From Odobenus rosmarus divergens (taxonomy: Eukaryota > Chordata > Mammalia > Carnivora > Odobenidae): DNA of 64,000 nt. The stretch is taken from positions 62,001-126,000 of the forward strand of contig NW_004450660.1 in the NCBI RefSeq assembly GCF_000321225.1. Reading direction: 5' to 3'. Each line of letters opens with the position of its first letter. Position 1 is the stretch's first letter. A program made the translations under genes and the position numbers. Below the pieces are notes generated by a model. It did not search any database, was not told where the DNA came from, and saw only the letters and a program-made list of their open reading frames with translations. Below, one piece after another: positions 24,018-36,300 of this stretch.

Positions 24018-24349
24018 GTGAGACCAGGGCTTGACACTTTCCTGTTCCTTTTTCTGTTTTTCTCCTTTCTAAGTGTACTCATTGCCCTTGGAAAATTTGG
24101 TTAAGAGTTATTTTTGTGGTTAGCTTAGATGGAGAGAATGTCATTTATAAGAATTTAAATTCAAGTAATATTGATTGCACCCACTGTTCCCATTCGTTTT
24201 AGGGTTGACCTTTTGCATTTTTAAAACTCTTACAAATAACCTCTCTGGGATACTCTAAGACATTAAAAGCCCTATTGGATGAGTTTTCCTTTTTCCATCT
24301 CCCTGGCAAAGAAATTAAAAGCATAACTTTTCCTCAAACATTTTGCTTT

Positions 24350-24386
<37 letters not shown>

Positions 24387-27300
24387 TGTCTCCACCACTG
24401 CTCAATCCCATAGTAGACAAAAATGCATGTTAATATTCCTAAGAAATGTATGAATGTGTGTCTCCCTTTGACTGTCGGAGAGTTTGAACTTGCTCCTATG
24501 TCACATGTATGTGTGTGCATTTGTATGTGCTTTTGTACACATGTGCACATTTGCCTGTGTACAGCCTCACTTGCATTCTCTAAAAAAACAAAAAGATAGG
24601 AACTGAAGGATGCAAATTCTTATGGATTCATTGATTTTACAAAGCTTTAGTATTTCGGTAAGATAAAAGAGTCAAATACAATTATGAGACAAATCTTGTA
24701 TTTCTAGAATGAATTTAATATAAAGTCAGCCCCCAGATTACTAAATCGTGGTGATTGGCTTAATCAGTTTTGTTTTGTTTTGTTTGGTTTTAATTCCCCA
24801 TCAATGACACTAAAGTAGGCTGTAGTTTTGAGGGAAGAAGTTAATTTTTTTGTGGGGATTCCAGGTTATTGTTATAATTGCATACAAACCTGGGTATTCA
24901 ATCAGGATTTTTGGTTTTACTTTCAGAACCAAAACCTGCCATATATTGGGGTGTCATATATTGTGTGTCATATATTTATATTTAATTGCATCATATATTT
25001 GGGTGTCATTATGGAAAGGATCATGGATATTTGGAGAATGTTGTGACTAGATTCCTTTGGAAACATGATAAGGCACCATTAACCATTAAGTGACTTAACT
25101 ATCTTTTTCTTTACCATTTACCTTTATAAAGTTCTTTTTGTAACAATTTTATGGTTTTTACTATTGCTTATAAATTTAAAATATGTATTTCTACTAATCA
25201 GAATATAAATCAGGTGAATTATTAGACATTCATAATTCATAGTTCAGTGTGAAGGGGGTAATGTGTACAATTAGATACTGAAGTTAATCTTTATCTTCTT
25301 GTTACATTATTAAATGATCAGAAAAAATGGGTGGGTTTCTAGGCTTTGATAGGCTAACGCTCTCAGATTAGAATAATTTTTTTAAGATTACTTTTTAAAA
25401 ATATTTTTATTTATGAGAGAGAGAATGAGAGAGAGCGAGTGTGAGCGTGGAGGGAGGAACAGAGGGAGAGGAACAAGCAGACTCCCCCACTGAATGGGGA
25501 TCCCCATGCAGGGCTTGCTCCCAGGACCCTGAGATCATGACCTGAGCTGAAATCAAGAGTCATTTAACTGATTGAGCCACCCAGGTGCCCCTAGAATAAT
25601 TTTTTTTTTTAAGTTAGTGCTCTGAAGTGTTTTGCTGACTTAATATTTAAATACCTACTCCAACTCAGGTACCATAAAGGTTACGACTAGAAATAGAGAT
25701 GGATAGGAAAGTGACCCTGCCTTCAAGTTATGATGTATTAAGAGATGGCTTTGTATAGCTCTAAAGGCAGCATAAGAGGCAAGAAGATATTGGAATTGTC
25801 TGTGTAAAACATCTAGGCCTTGCCTCTTGGCAGCTTAGTGGATGGAGGATATCAATGCATGAGGACTGACAGGCGTTCATGTGAGGCATTGTGCAAGCTG
25901 GCGTAGATTTGATAGGTGAGAAAATATGGCGGACACAGGCCTGAAGTGTGGGTGGGGTATTTGGGGGGTGGTGAGCATTTTGCTGCACCTGACATAGAGG
26001 TTTGAGGAACTTTTTGGTGTGATGTATGCTGGGAAGTGTGCACTGTGCTGAGGGGCTGGTTGGCAGATGGATGGTTGGTAATGGTTAATTTCTCTTCTTT
26101 GGGCTAAATGCAAAAAATCTTGGAATATACAGTTATTTTAAATAATTTTCCTTTTTCACCATTTAAAAGAAAACAAACTCCTTTTTTTAAGATTTTATTT
26201 TTAAGTAATCTCTGCACTGAACTGGGGCTCAAACTCACAACCCTAAGATTAAGAATTGTGTGATTCACCGACTGAGCCAACTAGGTGTCCCTAAACTTCT
26301 TTTTCAAATATGAATCCTTTGCTTCTCTTTTCATGTCCTAGGATGTACAGGGTAGAAACAGACTGATCCATGGCCACTTGAGTGCCATGTATCTGCTTGG
26401 TTGCCTGTTTGCAGAGGTTGGAGGGACTGGGCTGCTGCTAATCAGACCTATAGGATCACATGTGGTCAAATCCATTGCTGTACCTATCTGCCTTTTAAGC
26501 TCCCTTCCACCATATTGGGTAGGCTTCTCCCACTACCTGAGGATCTAGAGTTTATTACATGGCGTAGAAGTTAGCCACTCCCTTGCTTATCTTCCCCACT
26601 AGGCTGTATAATTTGGTCTATGGGTAGGTCTAGGGGAGTCATGTCTAACTTGTCTTTGTTTTCTTAGGGCCTTGCTGTGTGCCTGACACATAGCATGTAC
26701 TCAATCACTATTTGTGTATGAGGAAATCAATGATAGTAATGTGTGCATTCAGGTTAGTATAGTTTTTGTTAGTGTCTTTATTGTGAGTTCTCTTCAGTTT
26801 ATGATTTCATTAAAATCAGACTTTTTTGTTTATTTGTTTGGGTTTTTTTTGAAAGAAACATACTGTAAATGAAATTTCTTTCTGTATGATATTAACTGAA
26901 AACAGGGAGATTAAGACAGGTGTAGACTTTTCAGCCCAAGTCCGATACTAACTTTAAATCTGAATGTGTTCTTCTCTGCCTTTTTTTCAATGAAGATGGA
27001 AGTCCTGGTGAATCCATGTCATGTGTGTTTTAGGGTTGGTGAATCTATATCTAGGATATGGGTCATCTTTTTTTTTTTTTTTTTTCCTAATGAATAGTGG
27101 ACAGGCTACTATCACTTTCACGGGATGGGAGAAGCAATGAGGGAAGAAAGGGCTGGCATGTGACAAGCCTGGTGTACCACAAGGACAATCAGATGTTTGC
27201 TGAGTAGCCTTGGTGTAGCTGATTTTGTTTGTAGCTTTTCAGAGTGGGGAGGGGTAAAGAAAGGGTCATCTGTGGTTGGAGTACCCATTGATGTTTGTCT

Positions 27301-30300
27301 CACATGTTTTATGTCCAAGGGCAACTTCAAGGCTGAGCCTGCAGCAATAGGATAAGACCTCAAATAATGGTGTTGTCTGAATGTCTTCCAGTTTTTTTCC
27401 AGTCCTGCCAGGGTCAGCAATCAAGTGAGGTGTGGGCTTACAGTAATGGGGAAAAGGAATGAGAAAGCAAGGAAGAAAATTAAGAGGGAAGAGGAACAAG
27501 GGATGTGAGAACGTAGAGGCCACATGGAACCTGGAATGGTCTCAATGTAGATGCTTCAACCAGCCCTAAAACCAAAACGGAAGAAAGTAGGTTTAGAATA
27601 AAGGATGCATTTGTGAGAATAGGATTCTCCAGACTTTCTCTTGGGCCCCAGATTCATACCCTACTGGATAGTCCACAGAAACCTGATCTCAACTTGTTCT
27701 GACAGAATTTTGTCTCTCCCAAGTGCCCTCACAGATGCAGACTTGTTTCTCAGCAACATCACCGTTATTCACCTGGTGGCCCCAGTGAAGCACCTGTGAA
27801 TCATGTTAGACTGTTTCCCTTTCCTTGCTTCTCATGGTCTCTGTAATCTTCATCGATCTGCCTCACATCTGTCTTCTCCCTTCTTCTCTTACGGAAATCC
27901 TCTCATCCTTCAAGGCCCAGCTGAAATTCTCCTTCCCTGTCCGGGTTTTCCCGACTATACAATCAATATCATCACCCTCCCTTTGTTTACTGAACATCCC
28001 ACTTTTGCTGTCATTGAATGCTAACCTTACTTTGCTTTCTGTAGAAATCTGTAGAGGGAGAAAATGTTTGGAACAGGTAGAGGGGGTAGAGAAGGGAAGG
28101 CAAATGGGTAGTCGGCAAAGGTGTCCCTGAGTATGACTCTAAGAAGATCACCAGCCTCCAAGACCTGTATTCACTGTCCAGGGACCATCTAGCTCAGAGG
28201 ACCAACTCATGATAACCAATACCCATGATACTAAGCTACAAATGACAAATTGTGACTCACTTGCAATGAAAATGAAATACTATGTAGACTCTAATATTTA
28301 TTTTGGTATAAACAGCTCACTGTGTCATTGTCAAGTTATTTGGGAAGTCGAATCATAATCAGCATCAACTTCATTAAAGTGGAGCGAGCAGGGCCTGGAA
28401 ATACTTTGGAGAATTCGTTGGGTGTATTGACTCCCTGAAGTTGGCCTACATGAGAAGTCACACAGAATCAGGAGATTGTTTTGTGAACACAAGGCTAATG
28501 GATAAGTTCTACACTGAATGGTGTCTGGTATGCCATCCATCTCACAATAGGGATTGAACTCCAAGTGAGAACTTGACATACTCACACTTTGTTTGCTTGG
28601 GCCGACGACGTCCATACCCACATGCTAACCTGCCTAGGCCATGAAGCCAAGATTCTTAAAGTCCTGTGGGACGGGCTCTCTCTTCCCTTCATAGGGCTCA
28701 AGGGCGAGTCCAGACTTTCACCCAGGCATGACCTCACCCTTTTTTTTGATTGACAATTATTTGATTGTGTAATTATCACTTTCAGTCAGGCCCAGAAATA
28801 TGTGGCAGGCATAAGCACCTAACGTGGACTCCCTCCTATGATTATGGTTGTATTTATTAGAGTTATTATAGTTGTTTTTAATCATTACATTTCTCAGAAC
28901 AAAATGAGGGCCCAGAAGTTTTAAAGACTTACCTAAGGTCGTCAAGCTAGTAAGTGTAAGAGCCAGGATCTAAATCTAGGACTGTCTGTATCCAAAGCCT
29001 GTGCACAAAACTCTGTGTACATCAGGAGTTTGGAAATATGACAACTCAGAGCTGGTGATCTAAAAAAGTTGGTAATCGAAGGGAGATTTTTTTTTAAGAT
29101 TTATTTATTTTAGAGAGAGAGAGAGAGAGCATACACACACAAGCAGGGGGAGGAGTAGAGAAAGAGAGAGAATCTCCAGGAGACTCCCTGCTGACTACAG
29201 AACCCTGATGCAGGGCTCGATCCCACCATACTGAGATCACGACCTGAGCCGAAATGAAGAGCCAGGCCCTCAACTGACTGAGCCACACTGACGCCCCCTC
29301 AAAGGAAGATAGTTATTTCTGTGTGTCTGCTGTGTGCCCTTTTAAAGGCGAGGATAATCATAGTGGTTGAATGGCCTTATTATCGTGCTCAGCAACTAAT
29401 AATCCTGAATGGAAGGATTATTGCCCCCCACCACCTCATCCTCCATGTAATCCCCCATGGGGGATTTCCTGACATTTCATTTGGCAGTTGGGGTTTTAAA
29501 TAACCAGCTTTGGTGCTAGCTTATGCAGATGAGTTGAGTGGTTTAGAGAAGTACCTTATCGGGATGTTTCCAGAAACACTACTAGGCAACCACAGAGCTT
29601 CAGTTGAGTGACCACAGAGAAGCACAGTGACAAACCAGTACAGAGGAGATAACCCAGAGGTGGCACAACTCAACAGGTTCATTAGTTTCTCTACCCTTCA
29701 ATTATGTGTTCTTTACTGTTCGTGATTTATCTCCAAAATCATTACTCGCCATCACAGAGTCCGTGAGCCAGGCATGCCAGCCACATTCCAGGGTCTTTCA
29801 TGGGGTTGGCCTCTTTTTTCTGCTTCCCTCCCTCCTTTCTCCTCTGTTGAGTGCCTACTATGTGCAGATGCTGCTCTAGGCACCAGGAACACAGCAATCA
29901 ACAAAACGCAGAAATTCACTTCCTCATGGAGATCTCATCCTGATCCCAACAGGGGCAGGCTACAGATATGCTCAGAGGGGGCTAGGTGTAATGGAGGAAA
30001 ACCAAAGCAAAGAAGGTGATTGGGAATGCTCGGGGCGGGGGGGTGGGTGGTATATTTTTTAACAGAGTGGTCTGGAGAGACCTCTTCTGGGTTGGTCACA
30101 TTTACCCAGAGACCTTGAGGAGGCGAGGAAGTCAGACATGTGGTATCTGGAGAAAGAGCATCTCTAGAGGAGAGAACAGGAAGCGTACACGCTCCAGGGA
30201 GGCAGGACAGTGCCTGGTGTGTTTCAGGAATAGCAGGGCGATGGGATAGAGAATTACGTCGGAGGCTGAGTCATGCGGGCTTTCCTGTTCTTTCGGGCAA

Positions 30301-33300
30301 CGCTGTGAGACCGTAAGGACTACATGGGGTACCAAAGAGTGGGATACGAAGGAGCCCTGTGGGCTCAGTACTGGTGTTGCTCACAGGCAGGGATCAGTGG
30401 TATATAGGTGGTACTTGTAACACCTGCTGTGGACACTGCGAATGGCAGTAAGTGGAAGCTTTGCTTTGGAGGAGAGCCTTGGAGGAAGCATGCATAGGCT
30501 GATGAGCCATGTGTGGGAGGTGAGGTGGCACAGTCCTGCGACTTTGTTAGCCAGCCCTCTATCTCTGTCATGATACAAGTGTCAGAGGGGAAGAGATGGT
30601 CGGAACGAAGGGAGGGACTTGGGTGATGGACCACCTTCATTGAGTTTTTTCCTCCCTTCTTCCTAAACACATCGCCTGCCTTAATAGTAATCATACTAGT
30701 AATATAGCAATACTAATAGAAAAGCAACACCAGGACCACTTTTTGAGAGGTTATATATAGGGAACTCTGCTCCATATAATATATGAGTACTATCTCATGG
30801 GACCACATCTGTTTGGCTCCATCTACATACAAGTAGCCTAGTACAGTATCTGGCCCAGAGATATCCTTTGAATGAATGCATTTTTCTCCTAACAATCTGT
30901 AAGCTAAGTATCTTTTTTGGCCCTTTTGGATGTTCCCATGTCTTGAATTTTAAGTAAATTTTTGCAAGGACACAAAGCTAGGAAGTAGAACAAGTGGGAT
31001 TCAAAATCAGGTCTTTCTGATTCCTGAGTCTTGTCTACCCCTGCACAGAGCTGGGTGTTTTCATTTTGGATTCTCCTGGATCTGGGCACAGTTGGGGCAC
31101 AGTGAAAAGTGTGGAGGACCAAGGACACCCAAGTAAAGGCCTAACTTTTTAGTTTCTCTTCAGCAACCAATTATCCTCTTCACTTTGGCTTCCTTATTTG
31201 TAAATTGGTGATATGGATGACAGCACTAAGCCCCTTAATAGGAGCATGTGTGTATTTGTAAATTATAAAGTACTAAGCAAATGTAAAGGGGACTGTTTTT
31301 CTTTTAAACTACCTACTGGTAACAAGCATGAAAGCAATGTGTGGAAGGTCAGTGGACAAATATTACTGAACATGAAAAGAAAGGTTGATTATACTTTTTC
31401 CACAAAGGGCCAGATAATAAATAACGTCTAGCTTTGTGGCCCACAACCCTCTGTTCCAACTTCTCAGCCCTGATACTGTATTGTGAGATCAGCCGTAGAC
31501 AATATGTAAATGAATAGGTAGGGCTGTGTTTCAAAGTTTAAACCTTATCTAAAAAAACAGGTGGTGGGTTGGACTTTGCTGACCACTGCTTTATACCAAT
31601 ACGTGATTGAATAGGATATATATGTACATGCACGCACACACACATGCACGTATGACTTCTGTTTTGCATATCACTATTCCGGGGTAATCACTTACAGAGA
31701 ATAATCTTGGGGGGAGCTTGGGGGGGGAACTAAATAGGTAGCCCTTGACTGTATGATCAATAGCCTCTAGAAAAATTGTGGACAAATTTAATATGCATAG
31801 ACTCAGCCATTTGGTAGACCTGAATTTTTCTGAACAGACATCTTAATTTTGTGCTCTTGTGGCCATATGGGTTGTTTGGATTCTGTCACCGTATCCAGGC
31901 TCTGCTTTGGGGTCTGTCTAGCCATCCCATCTCCTTTGCTCATTTTGCTACTTCCTTCGTCTTGTAGATTTTTGTGTTTATTGTTTATGAATGCTGTCAT
32001 CCAGAGTGTTCCGATTCTCAGGAACCTGGATGCGGGTACAGTCTTTAAGTACATACATATGTATCACATGCATTGTTTGGTATACCGACATACTCTTGAG
32101 TATTTTTCCGAGACTGTAGAAGTGCTCTTCTCAGGCAGCGTTTTACTCATTTAGCTTTTCTGGATGTGGGTTTATGTCTCCTTGTACTGAAGTTTAAATA
32201 CCCAGTGATTGTTTAGTAGCTGATAATTTGGCTTCCTGTGTGTACTTCATGGTGAGAGCCTTCAGAGGAGCCACATGGGAGGTGGTATTTGTACAAGATC
32301 ACACTTAGCATATGCAAAAGGAAAATGTTTATTGTCATCAGTGTTTTGCTTTTAAGATCCTTGGTGAGTAGGGGAGATTTTCTTTTTTATATAATTGCCC
32401 CATCCATGCTAATATCGCCTCATATCCTGCTGAATTTTAATAAATTTGCATTCTTGCCGATAGAGTACTCTCATCTAAAGAGAATGCAAAATATATTACC
32501 TTCCCACCGATTTCTATTTAGGTAGAATGGAAATACCAATACAAACTCTGTCATTAAAAACAAAACCAAACCAAGAGCACAAACTACTCATCCAAAAAGC
32601 AGCAGTGAGAGTCGTGTGAGAGATGGCTAACATTATACTAAGTTTCATGCCAAGATATTGGTGCTGTATTTTTTAATGTCTCTAAGTAATTAGACTGTTT
32701 TGTCATATTAAACTTTTTTTTTTTTTTGAGAGAGAGCGTATGCACAAGTGGTGGGGTGGGGAGGAGCAGAGGGAGAGGAAGAGAGAGAATCTTAAACAGG
32801 CTCCACGGCCAGTGCAGAGCCCGATGAGAGGCTCAGTCTCACAACCCTGAGATCATGACCTGAGCCAAAATCAAGAGTTAGACACTTAACTGACTGAGCC
32901 ACCCAGGCACCCCTGTCATATTAAACTTTTTAGCATTCATGGTATTCAAACTTATTTATCTTTCCCTGGGTCCTTGGAAATCATTTGGTTGAAATTTTTG
33001 AAGCCAACACTTACTGCATAAACTATGGCACATGTCTACAATGGAATACAATTCGGCAATGAAAAAGGTTTGAACGATTTATACAGAGGACCACTTGGAT
33101 GGGTTTCAAAGGCATTGTGCTGAGTGAAAGATGTCAGATGTCAGGTTTGCATACAGAATGAGTCCATGGGTAGGATATTCTGGAAGAGGTGAAAGTACAC
33201 GAGGAGGACAGGTAACTAACTGATTGCTGTGGGCTGGGGATGGTTTAACCCCAGTGGGATAGCATGAACGAGTGTTATCGGGGGACTTGATTGTTGTGGT

Positions 33301-36300
33301 GGTCCCACAAATCCATACATGTGTTAAAAATTGTAGTTCTGTACACATATGCCAAAAGTCAACTTTTTGTATGTTAACTTTTCAAAAGTAAAATAAAAAA
33401 CAGAGTGCTTGATTATGCTTGTTGAGAACATCAAAAATATATTCTAGGGATTGTGGGATACCAGTGATTCCTATGAGGAAAACCATAATTGTGCTCTTTT
33501 CAAAGAAAAACTCATTGATGTAGTTACTAGGTTTACAAGAAGTGAAATCATGTAACTTCTACTCAGTGGATAATATGTTAGGCTCTATGCAGAATGGAAG
33601 GGAATATTCAAGGTTATGTGTCCCCCAGCGGCCGTAACTTGGTCCTCGGTGCTTACGTAGCATTTCTGCTCTTCTTTATGGTGATCGCTTTCCTTCGTTG
33701 GTGTGTATATATGGCATGTGACAGTTACGGTGGCTGTGGGAACCATAACTTTAAGTTCTGTGACTTTTCTGTGAGTAAAACCAGCCATAATATTGAATTA
33801 ATGTCATTCTTTACATTTAATTTCCATGTTGTTGTAAGTGGAAGACTTATCGCATATTTGAATAAAAGCTCTGCGTTCATTTTTGAGAGCGTGTAAGTGA
33901 CAGTGGTTATGTGGACTCATTTTGTCCCTTAATTAATGCTATCATTAAGTACAGCGAGGCCAGTCTGGGGGAGAGAGTGGTGTGCCCTCTGAGGGGTGAT
34001 GCTTTAAAGCCCCTATCCACCCACTGTTCTCCTTGGCAATAGAAGATTCTGGACCACCACGATCTTTGGATCTTTGGCTAATAACTGTGCACTTTGAATG
34101 GAAATTTTAAGCCCAGCACTGGTAGCTTTGTGGAACTGCCTTCAAACAGAATTGCTTAAGTGGAGCACTGATGTATTTCTAAAATGGGAGACATTACTGA
34201 TGGATCTTCACACTACAGAGGATCAGACAGTAGATTGTACTTTGTTTGCTCTGCCCATGAAGATGTGGCCGATCTCTCTTGGTTTTGTAAATCAGGCAGA
34301 AGAGTTGCTAAGCTTCCAGGAAATAATAGTGTGCAGTGTAAAAGCATGCGGGCAAATCTTTAGGAATTGGGGGAGTTGAGTAAGGTTGACTGTCCTCCTA
34401 AAGCGGTCTTCAGATAATCCTGTCCAACCTCCCTGGATGTGTTTTTACATAGAACGTAGGAGGTATGAAGAGCCAGAGGGGAGGTTGACAAGTGAAGGCC
34501 CTGCTGGTATCTCTTTTCTGGTCTGCTAACAGGTCTCCCACACTGAGGGTTGGGGCTCCTTTCCTGGCTGGGCAGCAGTGGTCCTTCCAGGGCTGGGGGA
34601 CTCTAGTGACCACAGTGCTGGGAACCTTAGGGAAAGGTCGAAGTGTCCGAAATCACCCTTGATCCTGGTGAATGAGTCTGAAGTAAGTGAATTATATTCA
34701 CAGTCAAGGGACATTAGGGCTAGAACGGATGGAGAGAGAGGCTTGTGTGAGAACCACAGATGCCGGCGCTGTGGGGCCTCTGTTCTTCCTGGGGAGGCCA
34801 CATGAGGCTTCAGGCCATCCTGTGATCAGGGCCCATTGCTGCCTGGTCGTAGCATTTTGTGATGTCACTGCATGCAGAGGGGGTGGACCAGAGGACCCCA
34901 GCTTATCTGCAGCCCCTCACCATCCTACCATCCCTCCTGGGGGCTGAAAAACTGCCCTCCTGCTTGGGAACCCAGAATCTCTTGCTGCCTGAAGCTCTAC
35001 TTGAGAGGGAGAGAGAGAGATAGACAGACAGACACACAACTGTGTGTGTGTGTGTGTGTGTTTATGTCTTGGAAGGCATGAACCGTCCGAGCAGGATCTC
35101 TGACTTGTGTCAGGACCTCCCTGATGGACACTGTGAATGGGAAAGACCAGTGACCACAGTGCTCCTGGTCCCCATGTCTACCCTTAGAGGTTCATGGTCA
35201 TGCTAGCAGTCTGTGCAGGTTTGCTGCCTGCCTCAGTTTGCCCAAAACTTTGGAGTTATCCAGCCTTGTTTGGAGGGAGAAATCCCATGTTTCTCACACA
35301 AGAAATCAGCCCTGGCTAATGCACCAGCCAGACAGGAACATATCCAAAATGCTGGAAGACCATTAACTCACTTCCCTTCTACTCTGCCTTTCTGTGCAGA
35401 CAGCCATCCTTATCTCCAGCCCAGAAAACCTCAAGGAGTCCGAGAGCACCTCTGGACCCTTCATTTGTGCATACAAAATGTGCACAATGGACATGTCTGC
35501 TGTATCTACACGCTAACTACTGACCGTTGCCCATTTCATTGCCCTGTGGCATCATTTCTTAGGTATCTTAAATTAGGAAACATTAGACCCCTCCCATTCT
35601 GAGATCATTTGCTCAGAATTTGCATTTCTTACTTTTTGGTTGGTGATTGTACAGACTCATGAAGGTATGGTTGGAGGAAGGTCTTCCAGATCCCATTTTG
35701 AAGTTTCCTCTTGAGCGACAAGCCCAGGTCTCTGGCACATGATCTGCCCACTTCTCTTTGGTGGCAGAGGACCAGGCAGGCCCACCCTGGGAGGGACCTG
35801 GTGGGATGGTTCATGCTGCTTGCACGCTAAAGCCTGGATGAACGAGGGATGACGGAGCAGCCTGGTGGTAGAGCAGAATCAGCCTTATCCACGCTCTGAT
35901 CGATGACTAAGATGGCAGAGGCTGTAGCCAGAGGGACTCCACTGAATCAAACTTTTATTGCCAAGACTGGCCACGCATGTGGGAAGGCAGCCTGCATACT
36001 TGAAACTGAGCATGCAGATGGCAGACTCAAAGGCAAAGACCTGATAAAGGGTATCCCCATAGGTTGATACCATTTTGCTTTTTGAAAGCGGATTATTTTT
36101 TTTCTTTTTTGCAGAAGCTATGTGGAAGTGGTGATCTGAATGCTTCTCTGACGTCCCAACAATTTGAAGAACAATCTGTGAGTGACATTCCTTGAAAACA
36201 AACACTAGAGTAAATATTATTTCTTAGCAAAGGTTTGGATCTGTATTTCTTTGCTTGTTTTTAAAGCACACTGAACCGAATCCACTTACAAAGACAGGCC

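Larger units (their letters stand above)
24018..36114 (+). other. MCTP2: MCTP2 intron 1 (12.1 kb)
   Basis: Begins gtgaga and ends gcag. It contains a TG repeat, four Can-SINEs (all antisense), L2, MIR, hAT and L1 remnants, listed separately. Stretches 24386-25368, 26292-27067, 28061-28869, 31589-32700, 33396-35039 and 35062-36114 show no gene; the open frames there lack recognisable products. Confidence 0.9.

Noticed and set aside
35213..35602. 129-residue open frame in intron 1
   Set aside because: No recognisable domain, no splice-site logic with MCTP2 phases, and no codon signal; a chance frame.
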